Source: Entophlyctis helioformis
Lineage: Eukaryota; Chytridiomycota; Chytridiomycetes; Chytridiales; Chytriomycetaceae
Direction: 5' to 3'
DNA: 64,000 nucleotides
Assembly (NCBI GenBank): GCA_025526915.1
Contig: JAHLKH010000009.1
Coordinates: forward strand, 212,310 to 276,309
The notes under the pieces were generated by a model that saw only the letters and a list, made by a program, of their open reading frames with translations, did no database searches and had not been told where the DNA came from. Both the position numbers and the translations under genes were made by a program. This document shows, in pieces, positions 34,921 through 46,700 of the stretch; position 1 is the stretch's first letter, and every line of letters starts with the position of its first letter.

Positions 34921-36226
34921 TCACGCCCACACAGCCGCCCCCACCGCCAGCAGGCCCGCAAGCCGCCAGCTGCACCACGATCGTGCACCAGAGAAGCCCG
35001 AGAGGCTGCTGCTGACCGCCAGACTGCCGCTCAGTGCCGGCGGGGCTCCAGACGCAGATCCAGAGCAGATCCAGGCACCGTCGACCCAGCGCCTCGGCCC
35101 GCCTTTGCCGATCCGGCCGCGCCACTGCCACTGCCACTGCATGCCACTGCCACTGCCAGCCGCATCGACGGCCTGGCCGCCGGGACCATACCTGTCGGGA
35201 AACGCCACCAGCGACACCGGCTGCAGCACCAGGAACCGGTTGGAGCTGGTCGGGATGACCATGCCGTTTGCAAAGCACGGCAGCATGCCGGGAGGCACGC
35301 CGGACGTCTCCTTGCCGTCGGGCACGAGCCGCACAATGTAGCCGCCGTCGGCAAGGGACGTGGGCACGCGCCATGGGATCGAGAAGATGGCGCCGGCTGG
35401 CGTGGACTGGACGAAGCCGCCGGTGACGGACACGGGCTGCGGCTGCGGCTGCGGCTGCGAGCTGTTGGACGCTCCGATGCGCAGGATGTTTTCTGTGGTT
35501 TGCCACTGATCGCCGCTTGCGACCTGCGCAGATGGCGAGTGGGTCAGGATGCAGCCGGTTGCCGTGTGTGTGTGTGTGTGTGTGTTCGGTTGGCAGCCGT
35601 TCAAGCATGCGCTGGTGGGATCGCACTCACCGATGCAAACTTGAGCTCGATCTGCGATGGGATGATGGTGACTGCAGGCGAGAAGGTGAACGTCACATTG
35701 ATGCTCTGGCCGGCAAAGATGAAGCTGGATGCGTTTGGTGCTGTGGGTTGGTGTTGGTGTGAGTTTGGGCATTCGCTGGCATGCAGATAGACTGACTGAC
35801 TGACTGTCTGACTGACTGAGCAGCCTGCGTACCTGTGATGAAGAATGATCCGACGTTGTTGCCAGGCTCGCATGGCCTGGGCAGGATGGGATTGCCCGCA
35901 CCACCACCACCGCCACCACCTGGCACGGTTGTCACTGGCGGAACAAGCGGCGGCGCCACAGATGGCAATGGCGATGGCTGGGCTGGAGGAACAGCGGGAC
36001 TCGGCGGTAACCGAGATGGGAGTGATGGTGCTGCTGTTGGTGCAGATGGACTGCGGGTGCTTGTGGGCGAGCCCGGGCCTGCGCTGGGATTGCCTGGATT
36101 GGGAAACGGAAGGCCGGGCTGCATCTGTGCAACCGCTGTCTGGGCAAGCCACGCTGCTCCAAGACAGACCAAGACCAGAGCGTGCCGCAGCAGGGCCGGC
36201 GTTGCAGACGGCTGTTTGGACGACAT
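34921..36226 (-). CDS. Secreted, probably GPI-anchored wall protein (Kre9/KNH-like)
   Basis: Three exons: 36226-35833, 35740-35631 and 35523-34921. It starts with a signal peptide (LVLVCLGAAWLAQTAVAQ) followed by a long Pro/Ser linker. The central part (INVTFTFSPAV, IELKFAS, AIFSIPWRVP, GGYIVRLVPDG, SNRFLVLQPV) has the alternating beta pattern of the Ser/Thr-rich Kre9/KNH family, in which strands are built around a polar ligand-like core. The C-terminus ends in a Ser/Gly-rich spacer and a short hydrophobic tail (LAGLLAVGAAVWA), as in GPI signals. Family membership is suggested, not proven. It lies 167 bp upstream of the crotonase gene on the same strand and diverges from the 7-TM gene. Confidence 0.62.
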
Positions 36227-36645
36227 TTGCAGACGGTGCTGCGACTGTTGCTGTGTAGTGTATGTGGTGGTGTGTCTATGCATGGCTGGCGTGTGTGTAT
36301 GCCGGCTGCTGTTGTTGCTGCTGTTGTTGTTGCAAGTGGCGGCAAGGGGCTCGCCAGTGGATGCACCTTGGATGCTGCCAGCGATGGCATGTGTTGTCGC
36401 GGCCAGTTGTCGGAGCCGTGGGGGGTTCGTGATCCAGCGCAAGATGGCATGTGCAGCGCGAGACGACGCAAGGGACGATGGTTATGATCAATCATCGCGC
36501 GGCGCGATGTCGGAGTTTTGTCAGCGCGCTGTCGGAGTTTCCCGTCCCGCGAATTGGTGCAGAATCCAGGCCAGCGCTTCCTTGCTCCAAAGACAGAATC
36601 CAAACCACACAGACACGCCAAGCCTGGCCAAGGTCGTCGTGGCCG

Positions 36646-37618
36646 ATGCCCCTCGTCACATTCCAGGTCGTTATCATCGTGTGCAGCGTGATATTGGTGC
36701 TCTTTGCTGCCTTTATCACGTATCGCGTATTCCAGCTGCCAAAGTCGCTGTACTCGACCGGTCTTCGCATTGCCACGCTATTGGTGTTCTGCGTCGTCTT
36801 CTTGCGACTGCCTAGTGGCATCCTGCCAGAGTTTAGAGGAGGCACCGTCGTGTACGCTTTGGGATCGCTGTTTCTGACGCTGCATACGGTCATCTTTGTG
36901 CTCTCTGAGCTCGAGTTCCTCAAGATCCTGTCGCCGTTTGTTGGCGGTCGGATATCTCCCATCATCGTCACGCGCATCCAGATCGTAACTGCATTCGTCG
37001 GATTGACCACAACGGCCGCTTCGTTTATAGACTACATGCCTGCATCGATTCGTATATGGTTCATTCGAGACGCCTACATCTTCACGGGCTGCGTGCAGAT
37101 CTACGACATTTCGCAGCAATGCTACCTGCTGTACTACGTTCTGTACAAGCTCAAAGGCGCAACAACCTTGTTTCGAGCGCAGTACGCTGGTGTGATTCTG
37201 CTTGGCGTCACATTCGTCATCCTTGGAGCAGTTGTTGGCGTGCTTTTCCAGCGTCACAACGGGCCTGATCTTGGCCAACTTATTCATCACAGGATACTCT
37301 CTCTGCTCAGCGGCGTGCATGGAACTTCTTCGGCAGGCGCTTCTGAAGCCAACCGTGCGCAGGGTCAGCTCGCCAGGAAAGCGGCCGTCGATCAGCAAGC
37401 CTGCGGGAAAGCTTGTCCGGGCAAGTACCACGACCGCTGGCAAGGCTCTCAAGTGGCCTGTTAGCTTCACCAGTTCCGTAAACAAGAAAGACGGCCAGCC
37501 GCCCAGATCCAACATGGGCGTCTTATCAACGCGACCAGCAGAGGCTCTCACACCCTCGGCGGTGAGTGTTCAAGACAGTGTGTCACCTCCAACATCATCG
37601 AGTATCTCGTCTACCTAA
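36646..37618 (+). CDS. Seven-transmembrane protein, receptor-like, function unknown
   Basis: The ATG at 36646 opens a protein with seven hydrophobic segments: VTFQVVIIVCSVILVLFAAF, ATLLVFCVVFLRL, ALGSLFLTLHTVIFVLSEL, IVTAFVGLTTTAASFI, IYDISQQCYLLYYVLY, GVILLGVTFVILGAVVGVLF and LILANLFITGYSLCSAA. A basic Ser/Thr-rich tail follows, as in receptor cytoplasmic tails. Between TM6 and TM7 (near 37250) the frame changes by one base at TTTTCC; removing one base joins the two helices with a three-residue loop, so an assembly insertion is likely. I see no DRY or NPxxY motif, so the G-protein-coupled receptor idea is only a shape argument. A 201-bp copy of its 5' end lies at 28342-28542. Confidence 0.65.
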
Positions 37619-37711
37619 TACCCAATCATGCGTCCATCCAGCCCCCATCACGCGACCATCAGATGTAATGAAATGCCCCTGTTACCACAACTCTGCACAA
37701 CACTCGCTGAG

Positions 37712-38357
37712 ATGGCCAAGTCGATTGTGCTGCGTTTTGCAAAGTACAACCTGTGGGCGTATGAGCGTCTCTTCCAGAGCCTCGACAAGCTGTCTGATGC
37801 GCAGTTCACTGCGCACGCTGGGCTGGCCTTTCGGTCCATCAAGGGCACACTCGGCCATCTCCTGGTCGCAGATGAGCTTTGGTGCGGTTTGGCTACTGCC
37901 ATCCAGCTGTGCACAACAACGGCCGGCGGAGCAGCAGAGGCATGCTGACACTTTGCAAGCTAGGTACAAGCGCATGACAGGCAAGTTCGACAGGGCCAAC
38001 GAGCTGGGCGAGTACTGGCGCCACGACAACCTGTATGCTAAGCAGCTTGGCGATGCCGCCGCTGCCGACGAGGGTATCTACTGGGAGTCGGTCGAGGCGG
38101 ATCGTTCGCGGCTGAAGGAGCGGATCCTGGCTCAGGCTGGCCTGCTGATCAAGCACATCGAGGACATGCCGAGCTTTGATGCAGAGAAGCTGCTCGTGTA
38201 CAAGACATCGTCGGGTGCGGACAGGTCGCAGGAGTTTGGGAAAGCCTACATCCATGTCGTCAACCACGCCACGCACCATCGCGGCCAGATATCTGCCGCA
38301 GTGACTCGCTTTGGGCTTGATCCTCCCGTCATGGACCTGACGTACTTTGACGAGTAG
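37712..38357 (+). CDS. DinB/YfiT-fold metal-dependent protein
   Basis: Two exons (37712-37881 and 37964-38357) give a four-helix-bundle protein of about 185 residues. The DinB signature is present: GTLGHLLVADELW supplies the first His and HVVNHATHHRGQ the other two metal ligands. Members bind Ni, Zn or Fe, and many catalyse thiol-transfer reactions; in fungi the role is usually unknown. The opening MAKSIVLRFAKYNLWAYERL is the usual first helix. An in-frame ATG lies 13 codons upstream (37673). The intron joins ELW to YKRM with donor TTG/GTGCGG. It ends about 280 bp before the stop of the convergent Bem1-like gene. Confidence 0.82.
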
Positions 38358-38635
38358 TCCTGCCAGCGTGAGTAAAGAATGCACGATCCAAAGCAGGATG
38401 TATGGAATAGTGTATTGTATCTCGGCCAGTGCGTGGGTGAGAGCAGGCGACCGTGTGGCGAAGGAGGATGGCAGCCGTTGCGGGGAGAGGCGAAAGGATG
38501 GCAAAGAGAGAACATAAAAGGTAAGGCGGTGGACGAAAAGGGTGGTTCGCAAGGCTGCATATCCGCACAGACGCGCACAGAAAGAGAGAGAAAGCGACAG
38601 GGAGAGGGAGGGCAGGGCAGGGCGGCCGTGGGCAT

Positions 38636-40126
38636 CTAGCTGACGTAAAAGGTCAGCTTCTTGCTGTACGTGTTGATAAGCAGACCCAGATCGCCATCGC
38701 CGCGCAGAGGAATGAGCTCCTCGCACTCGTCCTTGTACATGAGAGCCTGGAACCGGAATCCAAGCCGGTCTTCCGCGTGGTAGACAAGCTCCTCGTACGA
38801 GACAAAGTCGGGCTCCTTCCATGCAATAATCTCCTCGCCGAGCACAAGCTTGATGCGCACGTCAGAGTCTTCCTCGTAGTCGTTCAACAGGTCCATGAGT
38901 GTTTCGGAGACGTCGAAGCGGATGTTGACGGCTGTCTCGAGGTCGCCTGTGCGCACCATGAAAAACCGCTTGACCGACGGAGAGCCATTGACGTGTGCGG
39001 GCAGCTTGACGAGCTCCTGCAAGTACGTCTCTAAGGGTCTGACGGCGCTGCTGGGCCACCTCGCTCGACATGTTGCGGATGGGCTGTGCAAGGAAGGGGA
39101 TCGAGCGCGGCTGGTTGCCACGGCCGGACTCTGCAGGGAAGTGGTTGAGGAGGGCGACCTGGAGAGCCCAAAAGTCGTCGTATGTGCGGAACAGGATGTT
39201 GCTCGTGTTGTCGGTCATCTTGAGCTCGATCGTAAACACCCACTGGCTGTCCTTTTGCTCGGCGCGCTGCACCAGCACGGTCCAGATGCGCTTCTCGCCG
39301 CGGGGCGTAGACGGCGACATTGGCGACCGAGATCCGCCGCTGGCATTGCCGTACGAGTCGTAGTACAAGTCGTCCTGCTGTGCACCAGGAGACATTGGGC
39401 TGCGAGCACCGCTGCTGCCACCGCCGCCACCGCCGCCGCCGTACTGGTTGCTGCTGTTGCCGTAGTTGTTGGGGGTTCTGTCGTCATAGCCGTATCCGTC
39501 GTCGTAGTAGCTGTCCGTGTTGCCAGCCTGGTTGCCGTAGTCGTTGTTGCCCATATTGCCGTTGCCGTTGCCGTTGACGTTGTCGTAGTCGGCGTAAGAG
39601 TCTCGCTGCTGATTGTACATGTCGCCGTCCTGCTGGTTCATCATGTTCTGCTGCGCCTGCTGCTGCACCTTGTCGAGGCTGTCAAAGAACGACGTGGGCA
39701 CCAGGCCGCGGGACTTGGCCACGGGGTTGATGACCTCGTATGTGAGCCCGTCGGGACGCTCGTTGATCACCTGGATTCATGCATGCATGCGTGCAAGGAT
39801 GGATGGTTGGTTAGGTGGGGTTGGGTTGGGTTGGGTTGGGTTGGCGGCCAGTCTGTGCGTGCACTCGGACGTTGTTGGCGGCGGGAGTGTCGCCAGAATG
39901 TTTGGGGCGCAATCGGCTGCTGGCCAGAGGCACCAGGGCGGCACCAGCCGCAGCCGGACAGCCAAGCAAGCTGCCGCATGACAAGCCAGAATGTGGCTGC
40001 TTCGCTTGGAGGAACGGCAGGTGCGGGGCCAGGTGCTGGGGCCAAGAGCGGGGCCAAGAGCGGATGAATGGCAGACCACTCGACACTCACTCGACACACA
40101 CTCGGCACTCACTCGGTACACACTCG

Positions 40127-40199
<73 letters not shown>

Positions 40200-40554
40200 T
40201 GGCACACACAGACACCACTGGCACACTCACATAGAAAAAGTCGCCCTTCTCAAACGACAGCTCGCCGACGTAGCGAGCGGTATAGTTGCCGTTGGCACGG
40301 ACGACCTTCTTGGGCGGCAGGTTGAAGATGGACGCCGGGTGCGACGAGCCCCGCACGGGCATCACAAACGGCTGGCCGGGTCTCGGCGCCATGGGCGGCT
40401 GTGGTAGTGCCTTTGCCTGATGCTGTGGTTGTCTGTCCCAGTCGCCGCCATCGTCGCCGCCTCGTCTTGCAGACGGGCTGCGCTGTGGTTGCTGCTGCTG
40501 CTGCTGGTCTCGATCCTTGTTGCCGCGGAAGGCACCACGCAGGTTGGAGAGCAT
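38636..40554 (-). CDS. bem1: Bem1/Scd2-like polarity scaffold (SH3-PX-PB1)
   Basis: In yeasts this scaffold links Cdc42, its GEF and PAK kinase at sites of polarised growth. Exon 1 (40554-40231) encodes a disordered start and the first half of an SH3 domain (VVRANGNYTARYVGELSFEKGDFFY). After a 460-bp intron, exon 2 (39770-38636) completes it (VINERPDG, GLVPTSFF). Next come an Asn/Gly/Tyr-rich linker, a PX domain (WTVLVQRAEQKDSQWVFTIE, FRTYDDFWALQVALL, RSIPFLAQP) and a C-terminal PB1 domain ending in RGDGDLGLLINT. The order SH3-PX-PB1 is that of Bem1, but only one SH3 is visible where yeast has two. The frame changes by one base in a CCC run near 39035 within the PX domain, most likely an assembly insertion. 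It is a clear fungal marker. Confidence 0.87.
40131..40197. repeat. (CA)n microsatellite in Bem1-like intron
   Basis: About 33 CA units with one interruption lie near the donor end of the 460-bp intron 39771-40230. On the transcribed strand it is a long UG repeat downstream of the 5' splice site. Confidence 0.9.
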
Positions 40555-40717
40555 GCCGTGTTGCGCCGTTTTGGAGATGTGTGTCTGTCGGTGAAGCTGC
40601 GATTGGTGCAACTCGACTTTTGGTCGCTCTGCAAAATTACTGCACTCAAAAAGTTTGTTGGAAATCAAATTAATTTTCCTCGTTGCTGAATATCTGACGG
40701 TACAATTGTTGTCCGGC

Positions 40718-43700
40718 TCACAGAGGCCAGCCATCGCGGCCGCCTGGGAGCGAGCTGGAGGACGCACCCTGGCCGGCAACTGAATCTCCGTCGTCGCTGC
40801 TTTCATCCTCGTCGCTATCCCCGCCGTCAAAATCATTGTCGCTCACTTGGACGTGCAGGTCGGGGACCGAGACGCGGTCGTTGATGGCCGATGTGTGTCC
40901 GGGAATCGATCGCAACACCGGACGCAACCTTGGCCTGGGCCGACGAGCCGCCAGCTGGTGCAGGAGTCGGCGGTGCGAGCGCTGCCGAGGAGAGTGCAGG
41001 TGCATTGATGGCAGCGGCCGGCAGCGACACGGATCGAGTCGCCCCACTGGTGCGGAATGCGCGGACAGCAGTCAGCTTGCCAGCAGCACGTCGCAGTCTC
41101 TCGATCGTCGCATCGCGCTCGGCGAGCGCCGTCTCGTACTCCTTTGTCTGCTTGGCAAGGCTGGCCTCCATTGACCGCACCGCCTTGCGCTGCTCGCTCA
41201 GAAATGTGTCTCGCTCGGAAATCGCACGCTGGTAGTCGGTGTGTGTCTCGGAGTGGGCCTGCTCCACGAGCTTGAGAACACGCGCCTGCTCTTCGACAAA
41301 CTGGTCGCGTTGCCGCACGCCCAGCATGATGTGGTCGAGCTCGGCCTCAAAGGCGCTCATCTGCCCCGACAGCTGGTCAAACTTGTGCAGGCTTGCGTCG
41401 TGGCCAGCATCGGCACTACCGCCGCCATTGTCCGAGTGGCTGCCATCGTGCAGCGAGATCGTCGACTGGGATGGCGGAGCAACGCCAAGGGTCGCCCAGA
41501 GTTTCTTGACGCGCACACCCACCACATCCAGCGCGACTTCGAGCTGGTTGCGTGCTTGCGACACTTGGTCGTATCGGCGCTGAAGCGACGACAGCTTGGA
41601 CTCGAGATCCTTCAGGCTCTGTTGAGATGCGCTGAGATCCTTGTCTCTTTCCGCCAGGCTTGCCTCGAGCGACGCAATGCGTGCCTTGTCCTTGTTGCGA
41701 AGAACGCCAAGGTTTTTGAGCGCACACTCGAGCACCATCTTGTCCAGGTCCGTCTTTTGCGCAGTCTGCATGAGCCCGAGAATCTCCTCCTTCTGGAGCT
41801 GTTGGCATGCCTTGAGCTCGTCAATCTGCGAATTCAGGCTTGCACGCTCGGCTGCCCATTGCTGACGCTCGAGATGGGTCTGGACATGCTGCAATTTGAG
41901 CTGCTCGGCACGGTTGAGAAGAACCTCCCACGCTTGGTCTGGCGTTGCAATCTGCTGGCGAACAGCATCTTCAGCCTTTGGCGACTTGGCGCTGTGCTGG
42001 ATGGCTGACACTGCAGATGGATGCGCAGACGATGCAGATGCTGATGGCCGCGACGACGCAGACAGTGCGTTGATGTCACGGTCGACTGACACTTGGCGGC
42101 TTGCCGATGGCTCCATCTGTCCAGAAGACGCAAATCCACGCGCTCCATCTGCTGCTTGATCCGCACTGGATTTGGCGTCCCCTACAGCGTGCTGGTGTGT
42201 AAAGAACAGCTTGAGGAAAGCGTTTGTGCTCTTCATGGCCTGCACGCCGGTGGCATGCCCACCAGAAGACGTCAATGCCGCGTCGCCACTGTGCGTGCCG
42301 TTCACAGTCTCTGCTGTTGGCTCGGCAACGTTGCCGTCACTTGCTCCACCATGGCTGGCCGTCTGTAAAGGAGCGCCATTCTTGCGGAATTTGAGCTTGT
42401 TCCAGAACTGCTTCTTGGGCTTCCGGTCCAGTGAAACGGCCTGAAGCCCATGCGGTGCACCGGCACCATCAGCGCTTGATCCGCCAGAGCTGTTGTCGTA
42501 CGGCAGGCCGAGCACACTCGAAAAGGCAAGCGACACGGATCGCTCCAGTGCCGCATCCGCGTCGTCCTCATGCTCGGCGGCAGCGACCACGTCCTCTACA
42601 GACTTGGCATTCACCGTCTGCTTGCCCGTGGCAACCAATCTTGGTGCAGTCGGGGCGGGCTGTGCAGGCTTTATGGCCGACGAAGCCGCTTGCGGGAACG
42701 GCCGTGCGTCGCCGCAGGAGCGATGGAATGACAAGACTGTCGTCATCACTATCTGCGTCGCTGTCCTCTGGCTGGAGTTGGCGACCGTGGATGCGCGTTG
42801 TAAGACAGTCAGAGGCGGCTGCGGTGCCAGATGGGCCGCCATGACAGCTGCCGCCGCACGCGCCGCACGGCTGCCGCTCTTCAACTCTCGGCCCTTTGTC
42901 TTGTCAAAGTCGGCCTCGGTCTCGTCCAGAGACACGAGGCTTGCAGGATCAGCAACCATCTTGGACCCGACGAGCTTCCTATCCTGCTTGTCTTGATTGC
43001 CCTGGGCCATGGACTTGAGAAGTGCGCTGTCTGCTGACATGTGTCTCGGTGCGTGCAGTGCGGCCATGGCAAAAACGTTCTGCGGCGGCTTGGACGAGGC
43101 AATGCGGCGATCGCCAAACTTGTCTTCAAGCATGACGACAATGTCCTTGACGGAAGGCTTTTCGGCCGAGACATACTCGTCCGCAGCTCGAGACGCGTCA
43201 TGTTGCTGCTGAGCTGGCTGCGGCTGTTGTCTGAACTGTTTTGGCGATCGCTTGACGGAGCCAATCACCGGTTGCTTCGGAGCGCGTCGCGGCAACACAG
43301 GCTCGTCAGTCGTTGCCTTGGCGGCGTGCGTCGCGGCAGCAGACTGAGCAGCAGCGTGCTGGAGCTTCAAATCAATGTACTTGGCCTTCCATTGCTCGCA
43401 CTCGTCCAAGGCGCAGTCACGCTGGCTGCGGAGCTGCTGCATTTTGCTGCTCACCTCGTCAATGTGTGCTGCTGCTTTTGCATGAGATTCGTCGGCTGTC
43501 TGGTGCTGGGCTTGCAGCTCGGCAATCAGCTCGCGGATCTTGCCGCCAAGCTGGCCAACCTGTCCCGTCAAGAGCGAGTTGGTGCGTTCGAGCTGCTCGA
43601 CCTTGGCTCCAGCCGCGGCTTGGCTCTCGTTGAATGCGGTCTCGAGCTTGGCATAGTCCTGGCGCAGCCTGTCCATCTCCTCAGCGACGCCATGCGAAGC

Positions 43701-46700
43701 CGGCTCAGCAGGCTGGGGCGTCTTTTCTTGCATCTTGTTCGTCAACGATTCAGTTGGTGGCAACGTTGCAGAGTTGTCTGCTTGCTCGAACCTCGCCAAG
43801 ATGCGATCGAGTTTTTCGTGCGCGGCCGTGTCGCGTTCGGTCGAGACGCCGTGCAGGCCCGATACCAGACTCTTGACCTCAACAAGCTGCTCGGTGTACT
43901 TGCCCAGCAGCCTCGATTCGTGGCTCTGAGCGAGCAACAGTGCCGCGCGTCTTTCTTCGAGATCACGTGCCAGCTGCTGGTTGGACGCCTCCAAAGCATC
44001 AATCTTGCCCGTCGCATCGGCAAGGTCGTTTCCAGTAGAGTCCAGCCGGCTCTGTGCATCGTCCAGCTCTTTTTCACGGAGAGACACGAGCTGGCTGAGC
44101 TGCTGGATCTTCTTGTGGCTGCGATCCGCAACCTCGCGCTGCTCCACAACAACATTCTCGGCGGTTACAAGTGCGTCTTCGGCCGTATTGAGGGCATCCA
44201 CTAATCTCTGCTCGAGCTCGCCATTGGCGTGGCTGACTTGGACGAGCTTGGCAGCAAGCGAGTCGGCCTGGCTGTGCAGCTGCGCAATCTTGTCGTCGCT
44301 GCTGAACCATACTCGATCTGCTCGGCCAGACTCTCTTCCGTCTTCTCGACCAAAGAAGCAGCGCGAACGAGGTCTGCAACAGCAACAGCCAGCTCGTCGC
44401 GCGTGTCGTGAAGCAGCAGTCTGATCTGCTCCATCTCAGACTCGGCGTGCGACAGCTCTTGCGCCTTTGCGGTCAACGCTTCTTCGACAGATCGCACTTG
44501 CGACGTCAGGGTGATCAGCTGCTCGGCATTTGCAGCCTCTGCCTGCTTGGCACGCGTCAGAGTCTCGTTGAGCGTGGCCTCGATCAGACGCAGTGCCTCG
44601 ATGGGCTCGGCTGCGACAGTCGCCAATCGGTCCTGCATCTGAACGGCCGATCCCGCAACCTGCGACGGAAGCTGCACCGAGTCGCTGGACTTGGTGATTC
44701 CAGCAGCAGGCATGTCTGGCTTGTCAGACTCTGCAGATGCTGTCTCTGCCTCCTGTCCGTCGAGCACCATCGGCCTGGCAATCTGATCGTCGGGCTCGGT
44801 GTCGGCGAGACCATCGCTGTCGTCGTCAGGCTCTGTCTCGCAAAGAAACGTCTCGCGCACCACATTGCTGATGCTGTCGTCCGCGAGTACATTGTCTTCG
44901 TCGTTATCAAAGCCAATCAGGAGCACATTCTTTGGAACGTCGTGCACATTGGACTGCTCCTCGGGCTTGAGGCATTCGGACTGGTCGAGATTGTCCACAT
45001 CAATATGTGGCGACGACAACACGACGCGGATCACACGGCGAGCCGGCGGCGAACCTCTGGTCGATGCCGCCTCTGTTGGTGGAAGCAGCGCAAAGCCAGA
45101 CACAAGCGATGCAATCTTGGATGCAACCTGCGACTTTTGGGTCTCGGCCGACTGCACCTGTGACTTGAGTGTCTCGATCGCCATTTCCAGCTCGGCCGTG
45201 TGGCCTTTGGCGTGGATGATTTGCGCGTTCATGACCTGCACGTCGCTCTCGAGTGCCTGGATGCGCGCGTCCTTTTCTTCAATGGAAAGCGTCTGGCTGT
45301 CGATGGTGAGATGCGCCACGTCCAGCGCCATCTTGGTGTCGCCAAGCCGGCGCTCAAACATTGCGTCGTTCTCGTCCATCTGGATAACCAGATCGTCATT
45401 TCGGGTTGTCAGAACAACGATTTGGTCGCGCAGGTTCTGGATGTCCTCGGCAGCAGTCGTCCTGGCAGCGTGCAGGTCTTGGTCAAAGTTGGCGCGGAGA
45501 TTGCGCACGCGGGCTTCCTCTTGGGCATCGCGCTCCTTGATCTGGTCGGCGATGGCGGAAATGGCACGCTCGTACTGCTCAAGCTCGGAAACGACACCAG
45601 CGAGCCGGCTCTCGTAATCGTCGCGGATACGCGAGAACTCCAAAACTTGCTCCTGGAGCTGCTCGTGTGACGCCTCTGTGATTCTGTGTCGCTCTTGGAG
45701 CATAAACTGCTCGCGAATCACATTCTCAAAGTCTGCAATGGCTTCCTGGTCGCGTGCGTTGGTCTGTGCCTTGAACTCCTCAAAGTCGGCCGAGACTTTT
45801 GCCAGCTGCTCCTCGATGCTGGTTTTGGCCAGAGTCAATGCGGCCAAAGAGGCGCGAAGGACGGCGGTCTGCTTGTCGGTTTCGGCGATCTGGCTGCTGA
45901 GCTGTGCCACCTGCGCGGCTTGCTGCTCAATCGCAGCGTCGCGGCCAGCAACAAGACCAAGTGCATCCTGGTACAGCGCAGACAGGTCCTCGGCCTCGCA
46001 GGTCAGACGGCCAACGCGACTGATGAGCTCCTGTGGTTGTTTAGTTCAACAATCGTGTCAGCATCAACTCCATCTTTGATATACTATAACAGATGAGAAG
46101 ATGTGCACTTGCATGTTTTTCGGTCTCGAGACTCGCAGCTTGAGACTTGGCGTTGTCCAGATCGCTGGTCAGCGCTGCAACAATGGCCTTGAGCTGTGCC
46201 TCATTTGTCGATCCAAGCTGCACAGCCTCGATGCTTGCATCTCGCTGCCGCGTGATATCCTCCAGCTGCTCCTCGAGAGACGCCAGAAGAGTTTGCATTC
46301 CGTCCATTGCTTCGTCCTTGTCGGCTAGTCGGCCTTCAAGCTGTGCAATCTCGGCAGCCTGATGCGCAATAACGTCGGTCTTTTCTGCAATGTCTGCCGC
46401 ATGGACAGTCTCGGCTTGCAGCATAGATGCGTCGTTTTGCTTCTGGCACGCCTGGAGCATGCGCTCAAGCTTATCTCCAGCCTCGAGCGTAACTTGAGCG
46501 ACTTGCTGGACATGCGCGGTTTCTTGCTGCTTGAGCGCGACCTCCAGGTTAGCGGCAGTGCTCTCCGCAGTCTGCAGCTTGTGGCGCATGTCGTCCATCT
46601 CAGCCGCGCGGATGGTGGCCGTCTCCGCCAGCTGTGCGTTGCGATCCTGTAGCTCCTCGATCTGAACAGTGAGGTTTTCGACAGTCTCGCCCTGTTCCGC